DNA of 64,000 bases, taken from positions 1,426,001 through 1,490,000 of the forward strand of contig NZ_SHKK01000001.1 of assembly GCF_004217135.1 (NCBI RefSeq), given 5' to 3'. A program made the translations under genes and the position numbers. Below, piece by piece: positions 44,079 to 52,565 of the stretch (the first letter of the stretch is position 1; each line of letters begins with the position of its first letter). The notes beneath the pieces are model-generated. The model ran no database searches and was not told the origin of the DNA. It saw only the letters and a program-made list of their open reading frames with translations. Origin of the DNA: Micromonospora violae (GTDB lineage: Bacteria > Actinomycetota > Actinomycetes > Mycobacteriales > Micromonosporaceae).

Positions 44079-44204
44079 GTGCCACAACGTGTCCGCAACG
44101 GTGCCGCCCGGTGTCTGCTTCCTGCCGGCGGTTATCTGCTCACCGCATCCACGACCACTGCCGACAAACCCTTGCGGGGCACCGGGCCGGGGTGGCGCGA
44201 CTGA
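44079..44204 (+). CDS. Possible small protein (41 aa) upstream of rtcB
   Basis: GTG 44079 is preceded by GAGGGGAG, 6-7 bases away, and leads to a 41-residue frame ending TGA at 44204. A strong terminator hairpin follows at 44228. The peptide has a moderately hydrophobic middle (CLLPAGGYLLTASTTT) and no known family. It is supported only by the ribosome site and the terminator. It is the only likely gene in the gap 43922-44340. Confidence 0.45.
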   Translation: MPQRVRNGAARCLLPAGGYLLTASTTTADKPLRGTGPGWRD

Positions 44205-44227
44205 CGCCGACGCGCAGCGCGTCCGCC

Positions 44228-44264
44228 GGCCGCCCATCCCCACCGGGATCGGGCGGCCTTCTCG
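44228..44264 (+). terminator. Rho-independent terminator
   Basis: GGCCGCCCATCCC (44228-44240) pairs with GGGATCGGGCGGCC (44245-44258, one bulge), followed by TTCTCGTTT. It separates the small gene from rtcB. Confidence 0.75.
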
Positions 44265-44340
44265 TTTCCCGTACCGCCGTGCCATCGGCCGGCGCTTGAT
44301 CATTATCGGTCACCCCCCCGCACGACAGAAGGAGTTCACG

Positions 44341-45540
44341 ATGGGATTCACCCCGCTCGCCGGCACCCGGGCGCCGGTCCGGGTCTGGACCGACCCGTAC
44401 GCCATCGAGCCGCAGGCGGCCAAGCAGCTGCGCAACATCGGCGCGCTGCCCTGGGTGCAGGGTGTCGCCGTCATGCCCGACGTGCACTTCGGCAAGGGCG
44501 CCACGGTCGGGTCGGTGATCGCGATGCGGCAGGCCGTCTCACCGGCCGCGGTCGGCGTCGACATCGGCTGCGGGATGTCGGCGGTGCGCACCTCGCTGAC
44601 CGCCGCCGACCTGCCGGACGACCTGGCCGGGCTGCGCTCCGCGATCGAGGCCACCATCCCGGTCGGCTTCGCCCAGCGCACGGACTCGGTCGACACGCGG
44701 CGGATCCGGGGCCTGGAGCAGGCCGGCTGGGACGACTTCTGGCGTCGGTTCGCCGGCCTGGACCGGCGGGTGGCGCAGCTGGAGACGCGGGCGCAGCGGC
44801 AGATCGGCACCCTCGGCGGCGGCAACCACTTCATCGAGGTGTGCCTGGAGCAGGGCGGCGCCGACGAGGGGCGGGTCTGGCTGATGCTGCACTCCGGCTC
44901 CCGCAACATCGGCAAGGAACTGGCCGAGCGGCACATCGGGGTGGCCCGAGGGCTGCCGCACAACGCCGACCTTCCGGACCGGGACCTGGCCGTGTTCCTC
45001 GCCGGGACGCCGGAGATGGACGCGTACCGGCGGGACCTGTTCTGGGCGCAGGAGTACGCGCGGCGCAACCGGGCGGTCATGCTGGCCCTGCTCTGCGGCG
45101 TGGTGCGCGAGCACTTCCCGCAGGTCGGCTACGACGAGCCGATCAGCTGCCACCACAACTACGTTTCCGAGGAGAGCTACGACGGGGTGGACGTGCTGGT
45201 GACCCGCAAGGGCGCGATCCGGGCCGGCCGGGGTGACCTGGGCATCATCCCCGGGTCGATGGGCACCGGGTCGTACATCGTGCGGGGGCGGGGAAACCCG
45301 GACGCGTACTGCTCGGCGTCGCACGGGGCGGGCCGTCGGATGTCCCGGGCGCAGGCCAAGCGGACGTTCAGCACCGAGGACCTGGCCGCGCAGACCGCCG
45401 GGGTGGAGTGCCGCAAGGACGCCGGGGTGGTCGACGAGATCCCCGGCGCGTACAAGGACATCACCGAGGTGATGGCCCAGCAGGAGGACCTGGTCGAGGT
45501 GGTCGCGCACCTCAAGCAGGTGGTCTGCGTGAAGGGCTGA
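44341..45540 (+). CDS. rtcB: RtcB family RNA ligase
   Basis: This 399-aa protein starts at ATG 44341. VAVMPDVHFGKGATVGSV and GVDIGCGM contain the metal-binding Asp/His/Cys region. LGGGNHFIEV, SGSRNIGKE, CHHNYVSEE and IIPGSMGTGSYIV follow, with SASHGAGRRMSR holding the GMP-accepting His. These are the full RtcB motifs, so it should ligate RNA 3'-phosphate or 2',3'-cyclic phosphate ends to 5'-OH with GTP, in RNA repair or tRNA splicing. No archease gene is adjacent. Confidence 0.94.
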   Translation: MGFTPLAGTRAPVRVWTDPYAIEPQAAKQLRNIGALPWVQGVAVMPDVHFGKGATVGSVIAMRQAVSPAAVGVDIGCGMSAVRTSLTAADLPDDLAGLRSAIEATIPVGFAQRTDSVDTRRIRGLEQAGWDDFWRRFAGLDRRVAQLETRAQRQIGTLGGGNHFIEVCLEQGGADEGRVWLMLHSGSRNIGKELAERHIGVARGLPHNADLPDRDLAVFLAGTPEMDAYRRDLFWAQEYARRNRAVMLALLCGVVREHFPQVGYDEPISCHHNYVSEESYDGVDVLVTRKGAIRAGRGDLGIIPGSMGTGSYIVRGRGNPDAYCSASHGAGRRMSRAQAKRTFSTEDLAAQTAGVECRKDAGVVDEIPGAYKDITEVMAQQEDLVEVVAHLKQVVCVKG

Positions 45541-45542
45541 GC

Positions 45543-45575
45543 GCCGCGCGGGTCGGGTTCACCGGCCCGCGCGGC
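45543..45575. terminator. Bidirectional terminator-like hairpin
   Basis: GCCGCGCGGG (45543-45552) pairs perfectly with CCCGCGCGGC (45566-45575) between the convergent rtcB and the isomerase-like gene. Confidence 0.65.
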
Positions 45576-45581
45576 AGCGGC

Positions 45582-46373
45582 TCAGAAGCCGACGAAGACC
45601 CTGCGCAGGTCGTCGAGGGTCACCGCGCCGGTCGCCTGCACCCCGGCGGGGGTGTACTGGGTTCCCAGCCGTCCGGTGGCCAGCCGCAGCCACGCCTCGG
45701 CCGGGGCCACCAGCTCCCCGTCGGGGCGCTCCGGCGCGTCGACGACGTCGACCTTCTCGCCCAACCGCAGCCCGAACGTCCGCTCGGGTGCGTGCAACCG
45801 GACCAGCACGGTGACCTCGGGCCCGGTCAGCTCCTGCGGTCGGCTGGTCCAGGCCAGCATGCCGCTGACCTGGTCGAGCAGCAGCGGCACCGCTCCCGGC
45901 GTCACCGCCGCGAAGGGGTTGAACGCCACCTCGGTGTCCCACTGGTGCAGGGCGAACTCGCTGAGCCGGAAGCGGGCCGCGGTGGCCACGTCGACCGGCT
46001 CCGGCAGGAAACCGAGGTCGACCCGCATCGAGGACCGCGTCTCGGCGTCCAGTGCCTCGTACGCCTCGACCAGCCGTTCGTTGGTGTCGAGGAAGCCGGC
46101 GGCGTGCTCAGCCGGGGACATCGCGTCCCAGCGTGCCCAGACGCCACGGTTGAAGTCACCGTCCGGGCCGGGCGCGCCGGTGCGGGCGGCGTCCAGCGTC
46201 GCCAGGTTGATCTCGGCGCCGCTGCCCAGGTGACTCAGCACCTGGGACACCTGCCACTCGCTGGCCCCCGACGGGCGCAGCAGGTCGTCCTCCTTGAGGT
46301 CCCGGACGAGCGCGGCGAGCTCCTCGTGGCCCGCGCGCAGAGCGGTGATGAGCTGGTCAGCAGGGGTCGACAT
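45582..46373 (-). CDS. Mycothiol-dependent maleylpyruvate isomerase-like protein
   Basis: This 263-aa protein starts at ATG 46373. The N-terminal DinB-like bundle (TALRAGHEELAALVRDLKEDDLLRPSGASEWQVSQVLSHLGSGAEI) with W-Q-V-S-x-V-L-S-H-L is the MDMPI_N signature. FALHQWDTEVA holds another His of the metal site. The C-terminal part is an MDMPI_C-like domain. Relatives use mycothiol as cofactor in aromatic catabolism or thiol transfer. No pathway genes flank it. Confidence 0.85.
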   Translation of the reverse strand: MSTPADQLITALRAGHEELAALVRDLKEDDLLRPSGASEWQVSQVLSHLGSGAEINLATLDAARTGAPGPDGDFNRGVWARWDAMSPAEHAAGFLDTNERLVEAYEALDAETRSSMRVDLGFLPEPVDVATAARFRLSEFALHQWDTEVAFNPFAAVTPGAVPLLLDQVSGMLAWTSRPQELTGPEVTVLVRLHAPERTFGLRLGEKVDVVDAPERPDGELVAPAEAWLRLATGRLGTQYTPAGVQATGAVTLDDLRRVFVGF

Positions 46374-46481
46374 GGATCTCCTCAAACGGGATTTCGACGA
46401 TGGTCGGGACGTTACCGGACCTGGCCGCCGGCCGGTCCACCCCAGGTCGGGGCGCTCCGGCCGGCGGCCACGTCGGTCAGC

Positions 46482-47975
46482 TCAGCCCATGTGCACGGTG
46501 GTGCCGGTCGGGATGTCCTCCTTGCGGACCTTCACCAGGACCAGGGTGGCCAGTCCGGCGAGCACGATCAACGCCGCGCCCCAGCCGAAGGCCACCCGGT
46601 ACCCGTGCACCAGGGCCTCCACCTGGTTGACCGGGTTCGGTGCCCGGCCGACCAGATAGGCGGCGACCGCGCTGGTGTAGAAGGTGTTCAGCAGGGCGGT
46701 GCCGAGCGAGCCACCGATCTGCTGGGTGGCGTTGAGCGTCGCGCTGGCCGCGCCGGCGTCGTGCTCCGGCACCCCCACCAGGGCGAGGCTGGACAGCGGA
46801 ACGAAGGTGAAGCCCAGCCCCAGGCCGAGAATGACCTGCGCGGGCAGCAGGTGGGTGAGGAACGGGGTGTCCACGTCGATCTGGGTCAGCACCAGCATGC
46901 CCACCGCGGCGAGCGCCGCGCCGGCGACCATCAGCGGCTTGGCACCCAACCGGGGCATCAGCTGGCTGGCGCCACCGGCGGCGATCAGCACACCGGCGGT
47001 GACCGGCAGGGACGCGAGACCCGCTTCCAGGGGCTTGTACTCCAGCACCACCTGGAAGTAGAAGGTCAGGAAGAGGAACGCCCCGAACAGGCCGGCGCCG
47101 ATCAGCGTCGAGGTGAGGAACGCCCCGCCCCGGTTGCGGTCCAGGAGGATGCGCAGCGGCAGCAGCGGGTGGCTGGAGCGCAGTTCGATCACCACGAAGG
47201 CGGCGAGCAGCACCACGCCCGCGGCGATGAAACCGAGCGTCGCGGTGGCGTCCCAGCCGTCCTCGGCGGCCTTGGTGAAGCCGTAGACCAGGGAGACCAG
47301 GCCGGCGGTGACCACGATCGCGCCCGGTACGTCGTAGCGGGTGTTGCCGTGCGCCCGGCTCTCCGGCACCAGCGGCAGCGCGAAGGCGATGGCGATGGCG
47401 GCGACCGGGATGTTGACCAGCAGGCACCAGCGCCAGTCGGCGTACTCGGTGAGCACCCCGCCGAGCAGCAGGCCGACGGCCGACCCGCCACCGGCGATCG
47501 CGCCGTACACCGCGAAGGCCTTGGCCCGCTCGGTGGCCTCGGTGAAGAGAACGGTGAGCAGCGCCAGCGCGGCCGGGGCGAGCAGCGCGCCGAAGGCGCC
47601 CTGCAACGCGCGGGCGGCGAAGAGCATCCCACCGGTGGTGGCCAGACCACCCAGCGCGGAGGCGAGCGCGAAACCGGTCATGCCGACCAGGAAGGTGCGC
47701 TTGCGCCCCCAGTAGTCGGCGATGCGACCGCCGAGCAGCAGCAGGCCGCCGAAGGCCAGCGTGTAGGCGGTGATCACCCACTGCCGGTTCGCGTCGGTGA
47801 TCCCCAGGTCGGCCTGGGCCTGCGGCAGTGCGATGTTCACGATGGTGGCGTCCAGGACGACCATCAGCTGTGAGACCGCGATGACCGCCAGCGCGATCCA
47901 GCGCCGCGGGTGCGGGGCGCCTGTCGACGCCCCGGCGTGGGGCGCGCCGGGCGCGGTCGAGGTGGTTCCGGGCAT
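46482..47975 (-). CDS. MFS multidrug transporter (DHA2/EmrB-QacA type)
   Basis: This 497-aa protein starts at ATG 47975. About 14 membrane segments are visible, with WIALAVIAVSQLMVVLDATIVNIALPQAQADL at the first segment and GGRIADYWGRKRTFLVGMTGF in the segment 2-3 loop. These are the DHA2 drug:H+ antiporter signatures. It exports toxic small molecules. It follows the TetR gene by 34 bases on the same strand, so the two form an operon and the regulator likely controls both. Confidence 0.93.
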   Translation of the reverse strand: MPGTTSTAPGAPHAGASTGAPHPRRWIALAVIAVSQLMVVLDATIVNIALPQAQADLGITDANRQWVITAYTLAFGGLLLLGGRIADYWGRKRTFLVGMTGFALASALGGLATTGGMLFAARALQGAFGALLAPAALALLTVLFTEATERAKAFAVYGAIAGGGSAVGLLLGGVLTEYADWRWCLLVNIPVAAIAIAFALPLVPESRAHGNTRYDVPGAIVVTAGLVSLVYGFTKAAEDGWDATATLGFIAAGVVLLAAFVVIELRSSHPLLPLRILLDRNRGGAFLTSTLIGAGLFGAFLFLTFYFQVVLEYKPLEAGLASLPVTAGVLIAAGGASQLMPRLGAKPLMVAGAALAAVGMLVLTQIDVDTPFLTHLLPAQVILGLGLGFTFVPLSSLALVGVPEHDAGAASATLNATQQIGGSLGTALLNTFYTSAVAAYLVGRAPNPVNQVEALVHGYRVAFGWGAALIVLAGLATLVLVKVRKEDIPTGTTVHMG

Positions 47976-48009
47976 GGTGAAGCCTTCCGTGTTGCGAATG
48001 TCGGTGAAA

Positions 48010-48639
48010 TCAGGCCGGGAACGGACGGTCGTGCTGATAGCGGAGTACCGGGATCAGCACCTGGTCGACGACCTGGGTGAGGAACGCGTCATCGGCGGGT
48101 AGGCCGTGCGCGACGAGACGGGACATGGTGAGCGCGGGCGCGAGATCGTGGAACAGCTCCCGCTCGCCGGCTTCCGGCGGGATCTCCCCGCGGGCGGCGG
48201 CCCGGACCAGGATGGCGGTGCTGGCCACCCGCCCGGCTGGCAGCACCTGGTGGCGCACAAGGCGTTCCAGTTCGGGGTTGGTCCGCATGGCGAAGGTCAA
48301 CGCCTGCATCAGGTCGCAGTCGGCGGTGCAGATCGCGGCCGTGGCCCGCAGCAACTCGATCAGGTCCCCGCGGAGGGAGCCGGTGTCGGGCGGGTTGTGC
48401 ACACCCACCTGCCGGTCGCGCAGGGCGGCGACGACCAGCTCGGCCTTGCCGTCCCAGCGCCGGTAGATGGTGGCCTTGCTGACGTGGGCGCGGGCGGCGA
48501 CGGCGTCGATGGTCATCCGGTCGAAGCCGACCTCGCGCAGGGTGTCGATCACGACGGTGAACAGGTCGCTGTCGGTGCAGCGCGGCGCCCGGGCGGCCGG
48601 CACCCCGGCACCCGCACCCACCTGCTGACCACCCAGCAT
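48010..48639 (-). CDS. TetR-family regulator of the MFS gene
   Basis: This 209-aa protein starts at ATG 48639, with GGGGGG upstream. HTH: FTVVIDTLREVGFDRMTIDAVAARAHVSKATIYRRWDGKAELVVAAL, the classic TetR_N motif. A ligand domain follows (TetR_C-like, MQALTFAMRTNPELERLVR). Its promoter region carries CGAAACG-N4-CGTTTCG (48734-48751), a likely operator. It precedes and probably represses the MFS exporter. Confidence 0.92.
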   Translation of the reverse strand: MLGGQQVGAGAGVPAARAPRCTDSDLFTVVIDTLREVGFDRMTIDAVAARAHVSKATIYRRWDGKAELVVAALRDRQVGVHNPPDTGSLRGDLIELLRATAAICTADCDLMQALTFAMRTNPELERLVRHQVLPAGRVASTAILVRAAARGEIPPEAGERELFHDLAPALTMSRLVAHGLPADDAFLTQVVDQVLIPVLRYQHDRPFPA

Positions 48640-48733
48640 CCCCGACGACCCCCCGCGAAACGATGTCGTACCGACCCTAGTTCGCGGATACCCGAACGTG
48701 CAGGGTTTCGTGAGTTGCGTCGCACGGAGCATG

Positions 48734-48751
48734 CGAAACGATTGCGTTTCG
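48734..48751. promoter_or_regulatory. TetR-type palindromic operator
   Basis: CGAAACG-ATTG-CGTTTCG is a perfect 7-bp dyad upstream of the TetR/MFS operon, with a half-site CGAAACG at 48656-48662. It is between the TetR and GerMN genes. Confidence 0.55.
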
Positions 48752-48780
48752 AGCGGGTGCCCGGCGGGTGAACGGGTGGG

Positions 48781-49680
48781 TCAGTCGCCGGCGGTGAGGA
48801 TCACCGGTACGGCCGTCGTGTTGATCCGCGAGCCGTCGCGCGCGGACACCTCGTACACCTCGATCGTGCCCTTCTGTTCCCGGGTCGTGCGCCAGCCGAC
48901 CTGCACCCGGTAGCCGCCTCGGCAGCCGCTGCCGCAACTGGCGGTGCCGAACCCGGTGGCCACCTCCCGGCCGGCGGAGTCCAGCACGCGGACGCTCACC
49001 GTGGCCTCGAACACGTCGGCGGTGCCGGTGACGACGAGCGGGGCGGCCACTCGTTCGCCGATGACCGGCCCGGTGACCACGATGGGCGGCAGCAGGTCCG
49101 TGTAGTCCGCCCGGTCGACCGACGCCGCCCCGTCGAGGCGGACCTGGCGCACGGTGGGGAACTGGGTGAGCGTCCACACCACCTGCGCCTCGCGCAGTCG
49201 CCGCGTCACCGGGTCGCCGGCGGACGGCACCCGCAGCGTCGCCACGCCGTCGGCGATGCGGGTCACCTCGACGCCGGCCGGAAGCACTGTGGTCATCCCG
49301 GTGGCAGCCTCCGCCGGGCTCGGCCCGGCGGCCAGCTCGGTGAGCGCCAGCCGGGACGTCGCGACCGTGGCCGGCCGGGTACGCCGGGTCGGCACGAGCC
49401 GCCCGGCGCGGACGTACCACAGCTCGATGGTCACCAGGTCCGGCCGGCGCGCGCCGGTGGACGCCGCCGCCGACGGACCCGGCGCCCGCGTGGTGGGTGG
49501 CGGCGTCGGCTCCGCGACCGGGGTCGGGGTCGGTTCCGGGCGGTCGGCGGGCGGGGTGCTCGTCGGTGGCGCGCTGGGCGCCGGGCCGAGGTCACCGGAG
49601 CGGGGAGTGCCGCAGCCGCCGACCAGGAGCGCCACGACGAGCGCCGGTACGCCCAGCCGCACCGTGCCGTGGCGGCTCAT
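48781..49680 (-). CDS. GerMN/Gmad2-domain lipoprotein
   Basis: This 299-aa protein starts at ATG 49680. The lipoprotein signal ends V-G-G-C-G, followed by a P/T-rich linker to about residue 75. The GerMN domain (about 80-195: VTIELWYVRAGRLVPTRR, ALTELAAGPSPAEAATG, VTRRLREAQVVWTLTQFPTVRQVRL) is followed by a Gmad2-like beta domain (about 200-299, PPIVVTGPVIGERVAAPLVVTGTADVFEA). Such lipoproteins occur with two-component systems (LpqB with MtrAB, CseA with CseBC). It overlaps the kinase gene by four bases. Confidence 0.88.
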   Translation of the reverse strand: MSRHGTVRLGVPALVVALLVGGCGTPRSGDLGPAPSAPPTSTPPADRPEPTPTPVAEPTPPPTTRAPGPSAAASTGARRPDLVTIELWYVRAGRLVPTRRTRPATVATSRLALTELAAGPSPAEAATGMTTVLPAGVEVTRIADGVATLRVPSAGDPVTRRLREAQVVWTLTQFPTVRQVRLDGAASVDRADYTDLLPPIVVTGPVIGERVAAPLVVTGTADVFEATVSVRVLDSAGREVATGFGTASCGSGCRGGYRVQVGWRTTREQKGTIEVYEVSARDGSRINTTAVPVILTAGD

Positions 49681-51128
49681 CCCACACCGCCGGCGGTACG
49701 CCCAACCGGACCCGGTTCGGCGGGGTCGTCCGGGTGCGGCACGTTCCGGTGCGGACCGTCGGTGGGCAGCTCCAGGCGGAACCGGGTGCCCTCGCCCGGT
49801 TCGCTGCGCACCCCCAGCGTGCCGCCGAGCAGGTCGGCGTGCTCCCGCGCGATGGCCAGCCCGAGCCCGCTGCCCGGCGCGGAGCGGGACGGGTCGACCT
49901 GGTGGAATCGGTCGAACACCCGGGGCAGGTGCTCGGCCGGGATGCCGGGCCCCTCGTCGGTGACCTCGAAGACGACCATGCAGCCCGCGTCCGCCACGCT
50001 GGCCGTGATCTCTCCACCGCCGTGCTCGACCGCGTTGGCGACCAGGTTGGCCAGCACGCGCTCCAGCCGACGCGGGTCGGTGCGCAACGCGACCGGGTCA
50101 CCGGTGACCCGCACCCTCGGCGACCAGCCGCGCGCCGCGACGATGCCGGTCAGGAGGGCCACCGCGTCGACAGGCCCGACGGTCAGGTGCTCCCGCCCGG
50201 CGTCCAGCCGGGAGATCTCCATCAGGTCCTCGACCAGTCGGCGCAGCCGGACCACGTCGCCGACCAGCAGTCGAGCGGCCGGGCGGGCGTCGTCGGGCAA
50301 CTGGTCGAGGTGCTCGCCCAGCAGCGACGCCGCGGCCACCAACGCGGTCACCGGGGTACGCAGCTCGTGCGCGACATCGGCGGTGAACCGCCGCTCGCGG
50401 GCCTGCGCGGCCGACAGCGCCACGATCTTCGACTCCAGTGCCTCGGCCATCTCGTTGAACGTCGACGCCCAGACGCTGAACTCGTCGCGCCCGCGTACCG
50501 GCAGGCGGGTGGCGAGCAGGCCCTCGGTGAGCGCCCGGGCGGCCCGGCTGGCCCGGCCCACCGGCTCCAAGGTGCGGCGGGCCAACGCGTGACCCACCGC
50601 GGCGGCCAGCGCCACCACGAGCACCCAGCCGGCCACCAGCGCGGTGCGCAGCTGACCCAGGTCGGTGGCCACGTCGTCCTCCACGGTGAGGACGTACAGC
50701 TCGGCGGTCGAGCCCGGAATGCGCCCGCCGATGACCAGCAGCCGGGGACGCTCCGCCGGCGCGGAGCGCTGGTAGCCGAGCCGCCCGTCCGCGACGGCGG
50801 CCCGTAACGGGCCGCCCAGCACCGGGGCGTACGCGGGGTGCGAGGCGCGGGCCGGGCCGTCGACGAGCACCACGTGCCGGCCGCTGGCCTCGAAGCTGGT
50901 GAGCAGGTCGGTGCTGCGTTGCTCGGTCAGCGGCAGGAACTGCCCAGCGAGCACGAGTTGGTAGCGGGCGTCGGCGGCGGCCTCCTGCAGCGACGCGTCC
51001 AGCCAGGACTGCCGCAGCAGCAGCCCGGTCCCGCCGGCGAGCAGCCCGGCCGAGACCCCCGCGACCAGGACGAACGCGATCGTCAGGCGGCGTCGCAGAC
51101 GGCCCGGGAACACCGTGCGTCCGGCCAT
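49677..51128 (-). CDS. Sensor histidine kinase
   Basis: This 483-aa protein starts at ATG 51128. It has two membrane segments (about 14-36 and 180-200) around an extracellular sensor region, then a HAMP linker (RASRAARALTEGLLATRLPV), a HisKA domain with RRFTADVAHELRTPVTAL (phosphorylated His) and an ATPase domain (NLVANAVEHGG, DEGPGIPAEHLPRVFDRFHQ, GSGLGLAIAREHADLLGG). It phosphorylates the response regulator encoded 12 bases upstream. The lipoprotein gene overlaps its end and may modulate sensing. Confidence 0.93.
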   Translation of the reverse strand: MAGRTVFPGRLRRRLTIAFVLVAGVSAGLLAGGTGLLLRQSWLDASLQEAAADARYQLVLAGQFLPLTEQRSTDLLTSFEASGRHVVLVDGPARASHPAYAPVLGGPLRAAVADGRLGYQRSAPAERPRLLVIGGRIPGSTAELYVLTVEDDVATDLGQLRTALVAGWVLVVALAAAVGHALARRTLEPVGRASRAARALTEGLLATRLPVRGRDEFSVWASTFNEMAEALESKIVALSAAQARERRFTADVAHELRTPVTALVAAASLLGEHLDQLPDDARPAARLLVGDVVRLRRLVEDLMEISRLDAGREHLTVGPVDAVALLTGIVAARGWSPRVRVTGDPVALRTDPRRLERVLANLVANAVEHGGGEITASVADAGCMVVFEVTDEGPGIPAEHLPRVFDRFHQVDPSRSAPGSGLGLAIAREHADLLGGTLGVRSEPGEGTRFRLELPTDGPHRNVPHPDDPAEPGPVGRTAGGVG

Positions 51129-51140
51129 CGCCGCCCCCGT

Positions 51141-51821
51141 TCAGCCCGTCGACAACTTGTAGCCGGCACCGCGTACGGTCCGGATCAGCCGCGGCTGCGT
51201 CGGGTCGTCCTCGATCTTGGCGCGGAGCCGCTGCACCGCCACGTCGACCAGTCGGGAGTCGCCGAGGAAGTCGTGGTTCCACACCAGGTCCAGCAGCAGA
51301 TCCCGGGTGAAGACCTGCCCGGGTCGGCGGGCCAGCTCCAGCAGCAGGCGGAACTCGGTGGCGGTCAGCGTCACCTCCCGGCCGTGGCGGCGGACCACGA
51401 AGCCGCCCGGGTCGATCTCCAGGGGGCCGACCTCGATGACGGTGGACGGGGGCGGCACGCTCACCCGGCGTAACACCGAGCGGACCCGGGCCACCAGCTC
51501 GGGCAGGTCGAAGGGCTTGCGCAGGTAGTCGTCCGCGCCGCATTCCAGCCCGACCACCACGTCGATCGTGTCGGTACGCGCGGTCAGCATCAGGATCGGC
51601 ACCTGACTGCTGCGCCGGATCTCCCGGCAGACCTCCAGACCGTCCAGGACCGGCAGCATGATGTCGAGCACGATGAGGTCGACCGGGTGCGCGCGGAACG
51701 CGGCGAGGGCCTGCCGCCCGTCGACGGCGGTGTGCACCCGGAAGCCGGCGCGGCGCAGGCCGAGGGCGGTGACCTCCCGGATCGAGAAGTCGTCCTCGAC
51801 CACCAACACGCGGCCCTCCAT
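51141..51821 (-). CDS. OmpR/PhoB-type response regulator
   Basis: This 226-aa protein starts at ATG 51821; the frame extends upstream without homology. Receiver domain: VLVVEDDFSIREVTALGLRRAGF, DLIVLDIMLPVLDG (phosphoacceptor Asp), LMLTARTDTIDVVVGLECGADDYLRKPF. Winged-helix DNA-binding domain: VTLTATEFRLLLELARRPGQVFTRDLLLDLVW, RLRAKIEDDPTQPRLIRTVRGAGYKL. First gene of a three-gene operon with the kinase and the GerMN lipoprotein, reminiscent of cse or mtr systems for envelope stress. Confidence 0.94.
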   Translation of the reverse strand: MEGRVLVVEDDFSIREVTALGLRRAGFRVHTAVDGRQALAAFRAHPVDLIVLDIMLPVLDGLEVCREIRRSSQVPILMLTARTDTIDVVVGLECGADDYLRKPFDLPELVARVRSVLRRVSVPPPSTVIEVGPLEIDPGGFVVRRHGREVTLTATEFRLLLELARRPGQVFTRDLLLDLVWNHDFLGDSRLVDVAVQRLRAKIEDDPTQPRLIRTVRGAGYKLSTG

Positions 51822-51969
51822 CACCCGAGGGTAGACCCGCCGCCACCGTGCGTAGGCCCGGCGAAACGGTCGACATCGGCGGCCGGCTGGCCCCCCTGCC
51901 GGCACTGTCCACCCGCTACGGTCAGGTGCCTTCGGCACCCCTGAACCAGCTCACACGAAAGGGCACGAC

Positions 51970-52302
51970 GTGCAACGTCATGGCTGCGTGATCCGACTCC
52001 GCCCCGAGCAGCGGGAAACCTATCTGCGCCTACACGCCGCCGTCTGGCCGAGCGTCGAGAAGACGCTGCGCGAGGCGAACTTCCGTAACTACACGATCTT
52101 TCTGCACGACGATCTGCTCTTCGGTTACTACGAGTACGTCGGCGAGGACTACGAGGCCGATCTGCGGCTGATCGCCGCGGACCCGCAGACGCAGGAGTGG
52201 TGGAAGCTGACCGACCCGTGTCAGGAGTCGATCGCCGAGCCCGGCTCGGGAGACTGGTGGGCCCCGATGAAGGAGGTCTGGCACCTGACCGACGAGGCCT
52301 AA
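51970..52302 (+). CDS. rhaM: L-rhamnose mutarotase
   Basis: This 110-aa protein starts at GTG 51970, with GAAAGGG upstream. CVIRLRPEQRETYLRLHAAVWPSV, FRNYTIFLHDDLLFGYYEYVGED and MKEVWHL are the DUF718/RhaM family motifs. It interconverts anomers of L-rhamnose in the cytosol. No other rhamnose genes are in the window, so it may serve a remote pathway. Confidence 0.9.
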   Translation: MQRHGCVIRLRPEQRETYLRLHAAVWPSVEKTLREANFRNYTIFLHDDLLFGYYEYVGEDYEADLRLIAADPQTQEWWKLTDPCQESIAEPGSGDWWAPMKEVWHLTDEA

Positions 52303-52314
52303 CGCCCAGCGCCG

Positions 52315-52364
52315 TCGCGGCCCTGCGCGGTCGCGGCCCCCTGCGCGGTCGCGGCCCTGCGCGG
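52315..52364 (+). repeat. Short direct repeats beside palindrome
   Basis: Three units of TCGCGGCCC(N)CTGCGCGG (16, 18, 16 bases) run directly into the palindromic element at 52363. Confidence 0.6.
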
Positions 52365-52440
52365 TCGATCATGGAGTTGTGGTGCCTGATCTGGGTGGTC
52401 TGCGGCCACTTTGTTCCCCACCACAACTCCATGATCGACC
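52363..52440. repeat. Palindromic element, family 3
   Basis: Perfect 22-base inverted arms (52363-52384 and 52419-52440) begin GGTCGATCATGGAGTTGTGG, with a loop of about 34 bases. Downstream of rhaM. GATC is near both ends. It may act as a terminator or a mobile palindrome. Confidence 0.75.
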
Positions 52441-52497
52441 AGGCGCGGAGGGGTCCAGGCTTGGTGTGGATGGCAGCTGTTGGGGGATTTCTTTTAC

Positions 52498-52545
52498 TTG
52501 ACAGCAAAATCTTTCTGGTTGAGCATCGATCGTGTTCGATTGATG
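52498..52545 (+). promoter_or_regulatory. Promoter region with TTGACA and inverted repeat
   Basis: A perfect TTGACA lies at 52498-52503. Inverted repeat CATCGATC (52524-52531) / GATTGATG (52538-52545) lies downstream. The matching -10 box is not clear. This is the promoter region of the secreted protein gene at 52566. Confidence 0.45.
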
Positions 52546-52565
52546 TCGTCCTGGGAGGACAAGCA

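Noticed and set aside
45408..47873. 821-residue plus-strand open frame
   Set aside because: Low-complexity G/Q/R-rich shadow of the minus-strand isomerase-like and MFS genes.
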